Of a DNA stretch of 64,000 nt, positions 27,185-37,530 are shown in pieces. The notes under the pieces are model-generated. The model saw only the letters and a list, made by a program, of their open reading frames with translations, searched no databases and was not told where the DNA came from. The DNA comes from Crenobacter oryzisoli. Lineage in GTDB: Bacteria; Pseudomonadota; Gammaproteobacteria; Burkholderiales; Chromobacteriaceae. The stretch covers positions 1-64,000 of the forward strand of contig NZ_JAUEDK010000008.1 in the NCBI RefSeq assembly GCF_030385785.1, written 5' to 3'. Position numbers and translations under genes: made by a program. Numbering within the stretch: position 1 is the stretch's first letter; the number at the start of each line of letters is the position of its first letter.

Positions 27185-27376
27185 CTATTTGGGCATGCCG
27201 CCCGTTTTGTAGAGCAGCACGCCGAAAGCGATCATGAACACGGCGAAGATGACCCTGCCAAACAATACATAGCTGCTGTCCTTCTTGCCTTTGGCGGCTT
27301 TGAGCGCGGTAAACGCGATCAGCACCACCCCGGCCAGAATGAACAGCGGAGCGTAGAGGGCGTCTGGAATCATCAA
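27185..27376 (-). CDS. 63-residue two-helix membrane protein in the OGDH operon
   Basis: A very small protein with two hydrophobic segments (about residues 8-24 and 42-57) separated by the basic loop KAAKGKKDSSY. I know no named family. It lies between odhB (49 bases upstream) and lpdA (9 bases downstream) in the same direction, so it is very probably co-expressed with the 2-oxoglutarate dehydrogenase genes. It could be a membrane-associated accessory, but nothing in the sequence defines a job. Coding potential is supported by the spacing and by a complete, well-ordered two-helix pattern. Confidence 0.6.
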   Translation of the reverse strand: MMIPDALYAPLFILAGVVLIAFTALKAAKGKKDSSYVLFGRVIFAVFMIAFGVLLYKTGGMPK

Positions 27377-27424
27377 CTCACCGGTTCAGAGAAAAGGACC
27401 GGGGGCATCGCCCCCGGCGCGGCA

Positions 27425-28702
27425 TTACAGGTCGAGGATCAGGCGAGCCGGGTCTTCCAGCAGGTCCTTGATGGTGACCAGGGTCAGCACGGCTTCGCGG
27501 CCGTCGATGATGCGGTGGTCGTAGGACAGCGCCAGGTACATCATCGGGCGCACCACCACCTGGCCGTTTTCGACCACGGCACGGTCCTTGGTGGCGTGCA
27601 TGCCAAGGATCGCCGACTGCGGCGGGTTGATGATCGGGGTCGACATCATCGAACCGAAGGTGCCGCCGTTGGTGATCGAGAAGGTACCACCGGTCAGGTC
27701 TTCCAGCGCCAGCTTGCCGTCACGGGCCTTCACGGCGAACTCGGCGATCTGCTTTTCGATCTCGGCGATCGACATCTGGTCGGCGTTGCGCAGGATCGGT
27801 ACCACCAGGCCGCGCGGGCTGCCCACGGCGATGCCGATGTCGAAGAAGCCGTGGTAAACGATGTCGTTACCGTCCACCGAAGCGTTCACCACCGGGAATT
27901 TCTTCAGCGCGGCGACGGCGGCTTTGACGAAGAACGACATGAAGCCCAGCTTCACGCCGTGCTCCTTCTCGAACTTCTCCTTGTACTTGGCGCGTAGGTC
28001 CATCACCGGCTTCATGTTCACTTCGTTGAAGGTGGTGAGGATGGCGTTTTCCTGCTGCGACTGCAGCAGACGCTCGGCAACGCGCTGACGCAGACGGCTC
28101 ATCGGCACGCGCTGCTCCGGACGATCGCCCTGGATCTGGCCAACGTTGACGGCCGCCGGGGTCGACTTCAGGGCGGCAGCGGTGCTCACCGGGCCGGCTT
28201 GAGCCGGTGCAGCAGCCGGCTTGGCAGCGGCAGCTTGCACGTCTTCCTTCAGCACGCGACCGTCGCGGCCCGAACCGGCCACAGTGCCGAGGTTCACGCC
28301 GGTTTCGGCGGCGAGCTTAGCGGCAGCCGGCATCGCCAGGGTTTCGCCTTCCGGACGCGCAGCAACGGCGGTGCCGAAGCCGATGGCGTTGGCCGGTACA
28401 CCGACTTCAGCCGCAGCAGCCTGGACGCCCGAGTTGGCGGCCGGGGCGGCGTCACCTGCCTTGGCGGCGGTGTCGATGCGAGCGATCAGCTGGCCCGAGG
28501 TCACGGTGGTGCCGTCGGCTTCGACGATCTCGGTGATCACACCGGCTTGCGGGGCCGGCAGTTCCAGCACCACCTTGTCGGTTTCCAGGTCGATCAGGTT
28601 TTCGTCGCGGTTGACGAATTCGCCGACCTTCTTGTGCCAGCTCATCAGGGTGGCTTCGGATACCGATTCCGGCAGTTGCGGGACTTTAACTTCGATCAGC
28701 AT
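27425..28702 (-). CDS. odhB: Dihydrolipoyllysine-residue succinyltransferase (E2 of OGDH)
   Basis: A 425-residue protein with an N-terminal lipoyl domain (lipoyl Lys43 in [13 protein letters not shown]), an Ala/Pro-rich linker, a peripheral-subunit-binding domain around residues 120-155, a second flexible linker, and the catalytic core ending with the active-site motif YDHRIIDG. It transfers succinyl groups from E1-bound TPP to CoA. It lies directly downstream of odhA. Confidence 0.97.
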   Translation of the reverse strand: MLIEVKVPQLPESVSEATLMSWHKKVGEFVNRDENLIDLETDKVVLELPAPQAGVITEIVEADGTTVTSGQLIARIDTAAKAGDAAPAANSGVQAAAAEVGVPANAIGFGTAVAARPEGETLAMPAAAKLAAETGVNLGTVAGSGRDGRVLKEDVQAAAAKPAAAPAQAGPVSTAAALKSTPAAVNVGQIQGDRPEQRVPMSRLRQRVAERLLQSQQENAILTTFNEVNMKPVMDLRAKYKEKFEKEHGVKLGFMSFFVKAAVAALKKFPVVNASVDGNDIVYHGFFDIGIAVGSPRGLVVPILRNADQMSIAEIEKQIAEFAVKARDGKLALEDLTGGTFSITNGGTFGSMMSTPIINPPQSAILGMHATKDRAVVENGQVVVRPMMYLALSYDHRIIDGREAVLTLVTIKDLLEDPARLILDL

Positions 28703-28768
28703 GTTCTTCTCCGTGGGTTGGGCGGCTTACGCCGCCCTCCTCTCTTGTTGGGTCTTGGTAGGCGTGTG

Positions 28769-31597
28769 TTATTTGGTAAAGGTCATGGCTTCTTCGAGGA
28801 AGGCCTTCAGCTGAGCAACGTGCTTGCTCATGTAGCCGACGGCCGGCGAAGCCGACGACGGACGACCAGCGAACGCCAGCGTCTGCTTGGCCGACAGCAG
28901 GCCTTCCAGGCGGTGACGGATCTGGTACCAGGCGCCTTGGTTCTTCGGCTCTTCCTGAACCCACATCACTTCCTTGAGGTTGCTGTAGCGGGCCAGTTCA
29001 GCGGCCACCTGCTCGGTCGGGAACGGGTAGAGCTGTTCGATACGCACGATCGCGATCTCTTCGTCCATGCTGCGCTCCTTGCGGGCGTTGGCGAGGTCGT
29101 AGTAGACCTGGCCGGCGCACAGCACGACGCGCTTCACCTTCTTCGGATCGGCCACGGTGGTGTCGCCAATCACCGGGCGGAAACCGCCGTTGGTGAAGTC
29201 CTCGATCGGGCTCATCGAGTCCTTGTAGCGCAGCAGGCGCTTGGACATGAATACGATCAGCGGCTTGCGGTACGGGCGCACCAGCTGGCGGCGCAGCACG
29301 TGGAACATCTGCGAGGCCTGCGACGGCATGATCACCTGGATGTTGTGCTCGGCGCACAGCTGCAACCAGCGCTCCAGACGGGCGGACGAGTGCTCCGGAC
29401 CCTGGCCGTCGTAGCCGTGCGGCATCAGGACGGTCATGCCGTTCAGGCGGCCCCACTTGGTTTCGCCGGAGGTGATGAATTGGTCGATCGCCACCTGCGC
29501 GCCGTTGGCGAAGTCGCCGAACTGGGCTTCCCAGATCACCAGCTGATCCGGGGCCGAGCAGGCGTAGCCGTATTCGTAGGCCAGCACCGCTTCTTCGTTC
29601 AGGATCGAGTCGATCACCAGGAAGTCGCCCTGGTTGTCGGCCATATTGCGCAGCGGCACGTAGGAACCCTGGTCCCAGCGCTCGCGGTTCTGGTCGTGCA
29701 GCACGGCGTGACGGTGGCTGAAGGTGCCGCGGCCGGAGTCTTCACCGGAGATGCGCACGCCGTAGCCGTTGGTCACCAGGGACGCGTAGGCCAGCGTCTC
29801 GGCCATGCCCCAGTCGACGTTCTGCTCGCCGGCAGCCATCGCCTGGCGGGCGGTCAGCACCTTCTGCACGGTCGGGTGCGGCTTGAAGCCTTCCGGCACA
29901 GCGGTGAACTTCTCGGTCAGGCGCTGGATGTCGGCCAGCGGCAGCGTGGTGTCGACCGGATGCGCCCAGTGGGTGCCCAGGAACGGGGTCCAGTCCACCG
30001 CAAACTCGCGGCGGTAGTTGGTCAGCACGGTCTGCTCGACGTGCTCGCCCTTGTCCAGCGCGTCGCGGTAAGCGCGGATCAGCCCGTCGGCCTCTTCGGC
30101 AGTCAGGATGTTCTCGGCCACCAGGCGCTCGGCGTACATCGCGCGCACGCCGGCGTGCTTGGCGATCTTCTTGTACATCATCGGCTGGGTGAGGAACGGA
30201 TCGTCGCCCTCGTTGTGGCCGAGTTTGCGATAGCAGACCAGATCGATGACCACGTCCTTCTTGAAGGTCATGCGGTAGTCGAGTGCTGCCTGCATCACAT
30301 AGCACACCGCTTCCGGATCGTCGCCGTTGACGTGGAAGATCGGAGCTTCGACCATCTTCGCCACGTCGGTACAGTACAGCGTCGAGCGCATGTCGCGGTT
30401 GTCCGAGGTGGTGAAGCCGACCTGGTTGTTGATCACCAGGTGGATGGTGCCGCCCGTGCCGTAGCCACGGGTCTGCGACAGGTTGAAGGTGCCCTGGTTG
30501 ACACCCAGACCGGCGAAGGCCGAGTCACCGTGGATCAGCACCGGCACGACGGTCTTGCGCTCGGCGTCCTTGCGGCGCTCTTGGCGGGCGCGGACCGAGC
30601 CTTCCACCACCGGGTTAACGATCTCGAGGTGGGACGGGTTGAACGCCAGCGACACGTGAACCGGACCGTTGGCGGTCGGGATGTCGGACGAGAAGCCCAT
30701 GTGGTACTTCACGTCGCCCGACGGCAGCTCGACGGTCGGCTTGCCTTCGAATTCGGCAAACAGGTCACGCGGCAGCTTGCCCAGCGTGTTCACCAGCACG
30801 TTCAGACGGCCGCGGTGGGCCATGCCGATGATCAGTTCCTGCACGCCCTGGCCGCTCGACTCCTGGATCAGCGTGTCGAGTGCGGCGATCGCCGACTCGC
30901 CACCTTCCAGCGAGAAGCGCTTCTGGCCGACGTATTTGGTATGCAGATAGCGTTCCAGCGTCTCGGCGGCGGTGATCTGCTTGAGGATGCGGCGCTTGGT
31001 CTCGGCGTTGTAGCGCGGGGTGGACAGGTCTCCCTCAAAGCGCTGCTGCACCCAGCGCTTTTCGTCGCTGCTGGTGATGTGCATGTATTCGAGGCCGATG
31101 TTGCCACCGTAGGTCTGCTTCAGGCGCGCCAGAATCTCGGACAACGGCAGCTTCTGCGGGCCGACCAGCGAACCCACATTGAACTGCACCGCCATGTCGG
31201 CGTCGGTCAGGCCGTTCTGCGCCGGGTCGAGCTCGGCGACGATGGTCTGATCCATGCGCTTGAGCGGATCGAGGTTGGCCTGGCGGGAGCCGAGCACGCG
31301 CCAGGAGGCGATCAGCTTGAGCACGGACACCTGCTTCTGCATCGATTCCCAGTCGGTGGCGGTGCTGACACGCTGGCCGTTGATCGGCTTTTTCACCAGC
31401 TGGATGAACGACTCCTGAATCGGCTGGTGTGGCACGTCGCGCTCAGCGGCGCCCGGTGCCTGGGCCAGCTTTTCGAAGTAGTCACGCCATTCACCCTCGA
31501 CCGACGTCGGATCGGTCAGGAACTGTTCGTACAGCTCCTCAATGAACGGAGCATTCCCACCGAACAGGTAGGAATGGCTGACCTTGTTTTGCATCAT
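28769..31597 (-). CDS. odhA: 2-oxoglutarate dehydrogenase E1 component
   Basis: A protein of about 942 residues that decarboxylates 2-oxoglutarate with thiamine diphosphate. MMQNKVSHSYLFGGNAPFIEELYEQF is the usual beginning, which is why the start was set here and not 63 bases further upstream. Conserved parts include GMAHRGRLNVLVN, HGDSAFAGLGV, GYGTGGTIHLVINNQVGFTT and FLVIDSILNEEAVLAYEYGYA. It heads the odhA-odhB-(63 aa)-lpdA unit and follows gltA. Confidence 0.97.
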   Translation of the reverse strand: MMQNKVSHSYLFGGNAPFIEELYEQFLTDPTSVEGEWRDYFEKLAQAPGAAERDVPHQPIQESFIQLVKKPINGQRVSTATDWESMQKQVSVLKLIASWRVLGSRQANLDPLKRMDQTIVAELDPAQNGLTDADMAVQFNVGSLVGPQKLPLSEILARLKQTYGGNIGLEYMHITSSDEKRWVQQRFEGDLSTPRYNAETKRRILKQITAAETLERYLHTKYVGQKRFSLEGGESAIAALDTLIQESSGQGVQELIIGMAHRGRLNVLVNTLGKLPRDLFAEFEGKPTVELPSGDVKYHMGFSSDIPTANGPVHVSLAFNPSHLEIVNPVVEGSVRARQERRKDAERKTVVPVLIHGDSAFAGLGVNQGTFNLSQTRGYGTGGTIHLVINNQVGFTTSDNRDMRSTLYCTDVAKMVEAPIFHVNGDDPEAVCYVMQAALDYRMTFKKDVVIDLVCYRKLGHNEGDDPFLTQPMMYKKIAKHAGVRAMYAERLVAENILTAEEADGLIRAYRDALDKGEHVEQTVLTNYRREFAVDWTPFLGTHWAHPVDTTLPLADIQRLTEKFTAVPEGFKPHPTVQKVLTARQAMAAGEQNVDWGMAETLAYASLVTNGYGVRISGEDSGRGTFSHRHAVLHDQNRERWDQGSYVPLRNMADNQGDFLVIDSILNEEAVLAYEYGYACSAPDQLVIWEAQFGDFANGAQVAIDQFITSGETKWGRLNGMTVLMPHGYDGQGPEHSSARLERWLQLCAEHNIQVIMPSQASQMFHVLRRQLVRPYRKPLIVFMSKRLLRYKDSMSPIEDFTNGGFRPVIGDTTVADPKKVKRVVLCAGQVYYDLANARKERSMDEEIAIVRIEQLYPFPTEQVAAELARYSNLKEVMWVQEEPKNQGAWYQIRHRLEGLLSAKQTLAFAGRPSSASPAVGYMSKHVAQLKAFLEEAMTFTK

Positions 31598-31743
31598 CGT
31601 TTCGACCCTTTTGTTTCTGTACTGTCTCTGCTGCATTGCTGAACGACTTGGGCGTGGCACGGCTGTTGTACTGGCGCCGGGCGGCTAGACCCTTGGCGCG
31701 GGACGCTCCAGGCGTCGGGTTGGCATGTGTGCACGCGAAAGCG

Positions 31744-31777
31744 AAAAAGGTTGGCCGAAACCGCTTTCGGCCAACCT
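31744..31777 (-). terminator. Terminator hairpin after gltA
   Basis: Minus-strand stem AGGTTGGCCGAAA-GCGG-TTTCGGCCAACCT followed by TTTTTCGCTTT, 13 bases past the gltA stop. It separates the sdh-gltA unit from the odh unit, although partial read-through is possible. Confidence 0.88.
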
Positions 31778-31790
31778 GTCTGGCGCTAGA

Positions 31791-33080
31791 TCAGCGCTGG
31801 TCCATCCCCACGTAGTCGCGGCGTTGTTCGCCGGTGTACAGCTGACGCGGACGGCCGATCTTCTGTTGCGGATCGGAGATCATTTCGTTCCAGTGGCTGA
31901 TCCAGCCCACGGTACGGGCGAGCGCGAAGATCACGGTGAACATCGATACCGGGATGCCCAGTGCCTTGAGCACGATGCCCGAGTAGAAGTCGACGTTCGG
32001 GTACAGCTTGCGCTCGACGAAGTACTGGTCTTCCAGCGCGATCTTTTCCAGACGCATCGCCAGCTTGAGCTTCGGATCGTTCTCGAGGCCCAGTTCCTTC
32101 AGCACTTCGTAGCAGGTCTCGCGCATGATGGAGGCGCGCGGGTCCAGGTTCTTGTACACGCGGTGGCCGAAGCCCATCAGGCGGTAGCGCTTGTCCTTCA
32201 CACCCTGGATAAACTCTTCGATGTTCGACTCGTCGCCGATCTCGTCGAGCATCTTCAGCACGGCCTCGTTGGCACCACCGTGAGCCGGGCCCCACAGGCA
32301 GGCGATGCCGGCGGCGATACATGCGAACGGGTTGGCACCCGACGAACCGGCCAGACGCACGGTCGAGGTCGAGGCGTTCTGCTCGTGATCAGCGTGCAGG
32401 ATCAGGATGCGGTCGAGGGCGCGCACCAGGATCGGGTTCGGCTCGTAGTCTTCGCACGGGGTCGCGAACATCATGTGCATGAAGTTGGCGCTGTACGACA
32501 GATTGTTCTTCGGATACATGAACGGCGCGCCGATCGAGTAGCGGAAGCACATGGCGGCGATGGTCGGGATCTTCGAGATCAGACGGTACATCGCCACCTT
32601 GCGGTGCTCCGGATTGGCGATGTCGAGGCTGTCCTGGTAGAACGCCGACAGGGCGCCAACCACGCCGACCATCATCGCCATCGGGTGCGCATCACGGCGG
32701 AAGCCGTTGAAGAAACGGGTGATCTGATCATGCACCATGGTGTGGCGCGTGATCGTGGTTTCGAATTCTTTGCGCTGCTCGGTGTTCGGCAGTTCGCCGT
32801 ACATCAGCAGGTAGCAGGTTTCCAGGTAGTCGCTCTTCTCGGCGAGCTGCTCGATCGGGTAGCCGCGGTAGTACAGCTGACCGGCGTCGCCGTCGATGAA
32901 GGTGATCTTCGACTCGCAGCTGGCGGTGGCCAGGAAGCCCGGGTCGAAGGTGAACATGCCGGTCTTGGAGAAAGAACGGATGTCGACTACATCAGGACCG
33001 AGGTTGCCCCCGAGAATCGGCAGATCGATGCTTTCCTGTCCGTCCTGATAGCTGAGTGTGACTTTGCGATTAGTTTCCAC
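31791..33080 (-). CDS. gltA: Citrate synthase
   Basis: A 429-residue hexameric-type citrate synthase condensing acetyl-CoA with oxaloacetate. The catalytic histidines lie in [21 protein letters not shown] and MGFGHRVYK, with the catalytic Asp further on in the family's usual C-terminal position. The N-terminal NADH-responsive domain typical of Gram-negative enzymes appears present (length). It is downstream of sdhCDAB-sdhE in the same direction and ends at a strong terminator. Confidence 0.97.
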   Translation of the reverse strand: METNRKVTLSYQDGQESIDLPILGGNLGPDVVDIRSFSKTGMFTFDPGFLATASCESKITFIDGDAGQLYYRGYPIEQLAEKSDYLETCYLLMYGELPNTEQRKEFETTITRHTMVHDQITRFFNGFRRDAHPMAMMVGVVGALSAFYQDSLDIANPEHRKVAMYRLISKIPTIAAMCFRYSIGAPFMYPKNNLSYSANFMHMMFATPCEDYEPNPILVRALDRILILHADHEQNASTSTVRLAGSSGANPFACIAAGIACLWGPAHGGANEAVLKMLDEIGDESNIEEFIQGVKDKRYRLMGFGHRVYKNLDPRASIMRETCYEVLKELGLENDPKLKLAMRLEKIALEDQYFVERKLYPNVDFYSGIVLKALGIPVSMFTVIFALARTVGWISHWNEMISDPQQKIGRPRQLYTGEQRRDYVGMDQR

Positions 33081-33148
33081 AGCAATGCTCCCATCAGTAT
33101 GTAATGGTGTTGTAATTGGGTGTGCGGCGTTAGCCCCTGCGCACGTTT

Positions 33149-33397
33149 CTACAGTGCCCGAAGTCGCTCGATCATCGTCATCAGCTCGGCATCGTCGATG
33201 TCGGCCTTGCCGTTGACCAGATCGAGGAAATCGTTGTCCGGCAGATCGAGCAGCCGCCGATAGACGGCCAGCTCGTGCTGCGAGAGTCCATCGAATTCCT
33301 GAGCCAGGAACCGAGTCAACACCAGATCCAGTTCAAGCAGACCGCGGCGCGAGCGCCAGCGGATCCGCTTGAGTTCGATCGCGTCGATGTCGCTCAT
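33149..33397 (-). CDS. sdhE: FAD assembly factor SdhE
   Basis: An 82-residue SdhE (YgfY/CptB-like) protein needed for covalent flavinylation of SdhA. The hallmark RGLLE (RGxxE) is in [12 protein letters not shown], followed by a helical bundle. The start at 33397 overlaps the sdhB stop by four bases (ATGA), which rules out the longer upstream reading. It sits between sdhB and gltA, as is common in Betaproteobacteria. Confidence 0.93.
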   Translation of the reverse strand: MSDIDAIELKRIRWRSRRGLLELDLVLTRFLAQEFDGLSQHELAVYRRLLDLPDNDFLDLVNGKADIDDAELMTMIERLRAL

Positions 33398-34098
33398 ACC
33401 GCGCGCTTGACCATGATTTCTTTGATCTTGCCGATCGCGCGGGTCGGATTCAGGTGTTTCGGGCACACGTCCACGCAGTTCATGATGGTGTGGCAACGGA
33501 ACAGGCGGTACGGATCTTCCAGGTTATCGAGACGCTCGCTGGTGATCGTGTCGCGGGTGTCGGCGATGAAGCGATAGGCCGCCAACAGGCCGGCCGGGCC
33601 GACGAACTTGTCCGGGTTCCACCAGAACGACGGGCAGGACGTCGAACAGCAGGCGCACAGGATGCACTCGTACAGGCCGTCCAGTTCCTTGCGGTCTTCC
33701 GGCGACTGCAGGCGTTCCTTCTCCGGCGGCGCCTCGTCGTTGACCACGTACGGCTTGATCGAGTGGTACTGCTTGAAGAACTGGGTCATGTCCACGATCA
33801 GGTCGCGGATCACCGGCAGGCCCGGCAGCGGGCGCAGCATGATCGGCTGCTTCAGGCTGCGGATGTCGGTGATGCAGGCCAGACCGTTCTTGCCGTTGAT
33901 GTTCATCGCGTCCGAACCGCAGATGCCTTCGCGGCAGGAGCGGCGGAACGAGATGCCGTCATCCTTGGACTTCAGCTTGACCAGTGCGTCGAGCAGTTTG
34001 ACGTCGGTCGGCTCGATCTCGAGCTCGTAGTCCTGCATGTACGGCTTGGCATCGACGTCCGGGTTGTAGCGGTAGATCGAAAAGCGGACTTTTTCCAT
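33394..34098 (-). CDS. sdhB: Succinate dehydrogenase iron-sulfur subunit
   Basis: A 234-residue subunit of Complex II carrying electrons from SdhA flavin to quinone. Cysteine clusters for [2Fe-2S] (SCREGICGSDAM), [4Fe-4S] (CILCACCSTSCP) and [3Fe-4S] (CVDVCPKHLNP) are complete. It follows sdhA by 15 bases and overlaps sdhE. Confidence 0.98.
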   Translation of the reverse strand: MEKVRFSIYRYNPDVDAKPYMQDYELEIEPTDVKLLDALVKLKSKDDGISFRRSCREGICGSDAMNINGKNGLACITDIRSLKQPIMLRPLPGLPVIRDLIVDMTQFFKQYHSIKPYVVNDEAPPEKERLQSPEDRKELDGLYECILCACCSTSCPSFWWNPDKFVGPAGLLAAYRFIADTRDTITSERLDNLEDPYRLFRCHTIMNCVDVCPKHLNPTRAIGKIKEIMVKRAV

Positions 34099-34113
34099 GA
34101 TCGCTGCGGCTCC

Positions 34114-35877
34114 TTAGTACACGCGCTTCTGCGGCTTGATGTAGTCGACGGACAGCGGCTGGTTGTGTACCGGCTTGTAGGTCAGGCGGTTGGCCTCGCT
34201 GTAGAACAGGGTGTGCTTCATCCACTCGTCGTCGTGACGGTCCGGGTAGTCGTCGCGAGCGTGCGCGCCGCGCGATTCCTTACGCGCCTCGGCCGACACC
34301 AGGGTCGCCTTGGCCACTTCGATCAGGTTGTCGAGTTCCAGCGCTTCGATGCGCGCAGTGTTCCAGACCTTGCTCTTGTCCTTGATCGTGGTGCGGCCGA
34401 CCTTCTTGGCCACTTCCAGGATCTGGGTCACGCCCTCGGCCAGCACGTCCTGGGTGCGGAATACGCCGGCGTGGCGCTGCACCACCTGCTGGATTTCGCG
34501 ACGCACGTCATCGACCGATTCGCCATCCACTTGGTTCTCGAGACGCGCCAGGCGGGCCATCGAGAAGTCGGCGGCATTGGCCGGCAGCGGCTTCAGTTCC
34601 GGGTTCTGCTTGATGAACTCGATCATGCTGTCGCCGGCCGACTTGCCGAACACCACCAGGTCGAGCAGCGAGTTGGTGCCGAGACGGTTGGCACCGTGCA
34701 CCGAGGCGCAAGCGCATTCGCCCGCCGCGTAGAAGCCTTCTACCTTGGCTTCAACGTCGTCACCCTTCGGTGCGATGACTTCGCCTTTGTAGTTGGTCGG
34801 AATGCCGCCCATCATGTAGTGGCAGGTCGGCACCACCGGGATCGGATCCTTGATCGGGTCGACGCCGGCGAACTTGATCGCGATCTCGCGGATGCCCGGC
34901 AGCTTGTCGTTGATCTTGTCCGGACCCAGGTGGTCCAGTTTCAGCAGCACGTGGTCCTTGTTCTTACCGCAACCACGACCTTCGAAGATTTCCACCGCCA
35001 TCGCGCGCGATACCACGTCGCGGGACGCCAGGTCCTTGGCGGTCGGCGCGTAACGCTCCATGAAGCGCTCGCCGTTGCAGTTCAGCAGGATACCGCCCTC
35101 GCCGCGCACACCTTCGGTGATCAGCACGCCGGCACCGGCCACGCCGGTCGGGTGGAACTGCCAGAATTCCATGTCTTCCAGCGGCAGGCCAGCACGGGCC
35201 ACCATGCCCAGGCCGTCACCGGTGTTGATGAAGGCGTTGGTCGACGCGGCGAAGATGCGGCCGGCACCGCCGGTGGCGAACAGCACCGCCTTGGCGTGCA
35301 GGATGAACACGTCGCCGGTTTCCATTTCCAGCGCGGTCACACCGATCACGTCGCCGTCTTCGTTGCGGATCAGGTCCAGAGCCATCCACTCGACGAAGAA
35401 CTGGGTGTTGGCGCGCACGTTGCGCTGGTACAGGGTGTGCAGCATCGCGTGGCCGGTACGGTCAGCCACCGCGCAGGCACGCTGCACCGGGGTCTTGCCG
35501 AAGTCGGCCATGTGGCCGCCGAACGGACGCTGGTAGATCTTGCCGTTTTCCAGACGGTCAAACGGCATGCCGAAGTGCTCAAGCTCGATCACGGCTTCAG
35601 GCGCCTTGCGGCACATGAATTCGATGGCGTCCTGGTCACCCAGCCAGTCCGACCCCTTCACGGTGTCGTACATGTGCCAGTCCCAACGGTCCTCCTGCAC
35701 GTTGCCCAGCGAAGCGGAAATGCCGCCTTGCGCCGCGACGGTGTGCGAACGGGTCGGGAACACTTTGGACAAAACAGCGGTATTCAGGCCCGCCTCGGAC
35801 AGTTGCAGGGCAGCACGCAGACCGGCACCACCGCCACCAACGATGACAGCATCAAAACGACGAACAGGTACGGTCAT
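34114..35877 (-). CDS. sdhA: Succinate dehydrogenase flavoprotein subunit
   Basis: A 587-residue flavoprotein oxidising succinate to fumarate. The FAD motif [13 protein letters not shown], the flavinylation segment [10 protein letters not shown] and the active-site HPTGVAGAG are intact. The start MTVPVRRF at 35877 overlaps the sdhD stop by one base (TAATG), so it is preferred over an ATG four codons upstream. Confidence 0.98.
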   Translation of the reverse strand: MTVPVRRFDAVIVGGGGAGLRAALQLSEAGLNTAVLSKVFPTRSHTVAAQGGISASLGNVQEDRWDWHMYDTVKGSDWLGDQDAIEFMCRKAPEAVIELEHFGMPFDRLENGKIYQRPFGGHMADFGKTPVQRACAVADRTGHAMLHTLYQRNVRANTQFFVEWMALDLIRNEDGDVIGVTALEMETGDVFILHAKAVLFATGGAGRIFAASTNAFINTGDGLGMVARAGLPLEDMEFWQFHPTGVAGAGVLITEGVRGEGGILLNCNGERFMERYAPTAKDLASRDVVSRAMAVEIFEGRGCGKNKDHVLLKLDHLGPDKINDKLPGIREIAIKFAGVDPIKDPIPVVPTCHYMMGGIPTNYKGEVIAPKGDDVEAKVEGFYAAGECACASVHGANRLGTNSLLDLVVFGKSAGDSMIEFIKQNPELKPLPANAADFSMARLARLENQVDGESVDDVRREIQQVVQRHAGVFRTQDVLAEGVTQILEVAKKVGRTTIKDKSKVWNTARIEALELDNLIEVAKATLVSAEARKESRGAHARDDYPDRHDDEWMKHTLFYSEANRLTYKPVHNQPLSVDYIKPQKRVY

Positions 35878-36221
35878 TACAGCCCCCAAACCACTTTAAC
35901 GGAGTAGACGAAACAGGACACCAGCCACAGGATGGTGAACACGTGCAGTACCAGGCGAACGCTCACCGGCTTCACATAGTCCATCCACAGGTCGCGGATA
36001 CCCACCCAGGCGTGAATCAGCACCGCCAGCAGCGTGGTCTGGGTCAGCACCTGCACCCAGGTCTGATGGAAGAAGCCCTGCCAGTTCTCGTAGGAGGACG
36101 GCATGGCCAGGAGGAACAGCACGAGGGCGATGGTGTAGATCGCCATGATGACAGCGGTGGCGCGCTGCGCGATCCAGTCACGCAGGCCGTAGTGCGCCCC
36201 GACAACGACGCGATTTACCAT
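35877..36221 (-). CDS. sdhD: Succinate dehydrogenase membrane anchor subunit
   Basis: A 114-residue membrane anchor with three hydrophobic helices. [13 protein letters not shown] is the conserved segment around the heme/quinone site. It overlaps sdhC by seven bases at the 5' end and sdhA by one base at the 3' end. Confidence 0.95.
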   Translation of the reverse strand: MVNRVVVGAHYGLRDWIAQRATAVIMAIYTIALVLFLLAMPSSYENWQGFFHQTWVQVLTQTTLLAVLIHAWVGIRDLWMDYVKPVSVRLVLHVFTILWLVSCFVYSVKVVWGL

Positions 36222-36595
36222 AGAGCTACCCCCAGAATGACGGTCAGCGCGAGGCTTACGGCCAGCACGATCTTTGCCGTGGCGCGCGCGGTTTGCAGTT
36301 CGAGACCCTTGTGCATGTCAAGGAACAGGAAACGGAGCCCGGCACAGAAGTGATGCAGATACGCCCAGAGCAAGCCGATCAGGATCAGCTTGATCAGCGG
36401 GTTCGCGATCACTGCACGGTAGGCATCGAAGGTTTCGGCGGAACTGAGCGACCCGTGAAGCAGGTAGATCAGCAGGGGGAGGGAAAAGAACATCGCGACA
36501 CCGCTGATCCGGTGAAGGATCGAGACGATGCCCGGCACGGGCAACCTGATCTTGGCCAGGTCTAAGTGCTTCGGTCGTTGCTTCTGCATTTGCAT
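36215..36595 (-). CDS. sdhC: Succinate dehydrogenase cytochrome b556 subunit
   Basis: A protein of about 126 residues with three membrane helices. The signatures RPKHLDLAKIRLPVPGIVSILHRISG (quinone site) and HHFCAGLRFLFLD (heme-ligand region) are present. Two starts six bases apart (MQMQKQ or MQKQ) both fit the GGAAG ribosome-binding site; the upstream one is given. It heads the sdhCDAB-sdhE-gltA operon. Confidence 0.95.
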   Translation of the reverse strand: MQMQKQRPKHLDLAKIRLPVPGIVSILHRISGVAMFFSLPLLIYLLHGSLSSAETFDAYRAVIANPLIKLILIGLLWAYLHHFCAGLRFLFLDMHKGLELQTARATAKIVLAVSLALTVILGVALW

Positions 36596-36627
36596 ATGGC
36601 TTCCTTGGAGAATTAAACCAAGTTGGT

Positions 36628-36680
36628 AGTACCCAGGCCTTTCGTACCAAGGCCGCTCGCGTCGCACCCACCTGGGTACT
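36628..36680. promoter_or_regulatory. Inverted repeat in the sdhC upstream region
   Basis: AGTACCCAGG (36628-36637) pairs with CCTGGGTACT (36671-36680), a perfect 10-bp inverted repeat 33 bases upstream of sdhC. It may be a leader hairpin or a spaced operator. Confidence 0.4.
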
Positions 36681-36692
36681 TCGCAAAACCAG

Positions 36693-36715
36693 CCGCGACG
36701 ACGGAATCGTCGCGG
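36693..36715 (-). terminator. Hairpin downstream of the GntR gene
   Basis: CCGCGACGA-CGGAA-TCGTCGCGG, nine-base perfect stem. On the minus strand it is followed by CTGGTTTTG, so it is a weak intrinsic terminator for the GntR gene just before the sdhC promoter. Confidence 0.55.
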
Positions 36716-36763
36716 CGCGGGAATTCTTCCTTCATGACAGCCAAACTGCTCCCGACCCCAAGG

Positions 36764-37489
36764 TCAGGCACGACAGACGGTATAGGCGAGTTGTTCGGTC
36801 AGGCAGTAGCGCTGACGCCACTCGATCGGCTCCCCCTCGATCGAGGAAGAGAGCCGCAACACCGATAGCACGGGAACATCAATCGAGGTGTTCAAGAGCT
36901 GCGCCTCTTCGCGCGACAGCGTCACTGCGCGCATCTGCTCGGTCTGCAGCCGAGGCCGCACTCCGAAACGCCGCTGCAAGGCAGCGTAGACACCGCCGCA
37001 CTCGCGCACCCAGCGCGCATCGAGTCCCTCGAAGCGCTCGGCCGGCAATAGCGCATCATCGAGCGCCACCGTCTGGCCGCGCAGCCGCCACACCTGGCGT
37101 ACCCGCAGCAACGGCGCCGCACGGCGGATGCCGAAGCGCTGCGCGATCTCCTCGGCGGCATTCATCCGCGAACACCCCAACAATTCGCACGCGATAACGT
37201 CCGGACGCTCGTCCGGCAGCCCTGGCGTGACCAGCGAACAGTCTCCCCAGTCGCTGGCGATATCGGACACAAACGTGCCCCGCCCCTGTTGTCTGTACAG
37301 CAGTCCCTCGCCGACCAGTTCGGTCAGTGCCTTACGCACCGTTCCCTGGCTGACCGCGAGTTCACCGGCGAGCTCCCACTCGCTCGGCAGCACTTCGTTG
37401 GCCTGCCACTCACCCTCGGCGATACGTCGCATCAGCAGCGACTTGATTTGCTCGTAGAGCGGCTGGCGTCGAAGTTTATTGCTCGTCAT
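36764..37489 (-). CDS. GntR-family regulator with UTRA domain (HutC subfamily)
   Basis: A protein of about 241 residues. The N-terminal winged HTH (PLYEQIKSLLMRRIAEGEW to SQGTVRKALTELVGEGLLYRQQGRGTFV) is followed by a UTRA ligand domain (RRAAPLLRVRQVWRL to CLTEQLAYTVCRA). The start MTSNKLRR is preferred because the HTH begins about ten residues later. It sits between the sdh operon and divergent mdh, so control of TCA genes is likely but inferred. The ligand is unknown. A perfect palindrome lies 42 bases upstream of its start. Confidence 0.9.
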   Translation of the reverse strand: MTSNKLRRQPLYEQIKSLLMRRIAEGEWQANEVLPSEWELAGELAVSQGTVRKALTELVGEGLLYRQQGRGTFVSDIASDWGDCSLVTPGLPDERPDVIACELLGCSRMNAAEEIAQRFGIRRAAPLLRVRQVWRLRGQTVALDDALLPAERFEGLDARWVRECGGVYAALQRRFGVRPRLQTEQMRAVTLSREEAQLLNTSIDVPVLSVLRLSSSIEGEPIEWRQRYCLTEQLAYTVCRA

Positions 37490-37530
37490 GGCGCTCTTTT
37501 TATCATCAAATAAATCAAGCGTAAAGACGA

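Noticed and set aside
24395-27997. A 1200-codon open frame opposite sucC, lpdA and odhB
   Set aside because: It is a shadow of GC-rich coding DNA on the other strand; the minus-strand proteins are textbook TCA enzymes.
28199-31642. An 1147-codon open frame opposite odhA
   Set aside because: Antisense shadow of odhA with His/Arg/Val-rich composition and no recognisable domain.
33454-35907. An 817-codon open frame opposite sdhA and sdhB
   Set aside because: Same cause: third-position GC bias keeps the antisense frame open.
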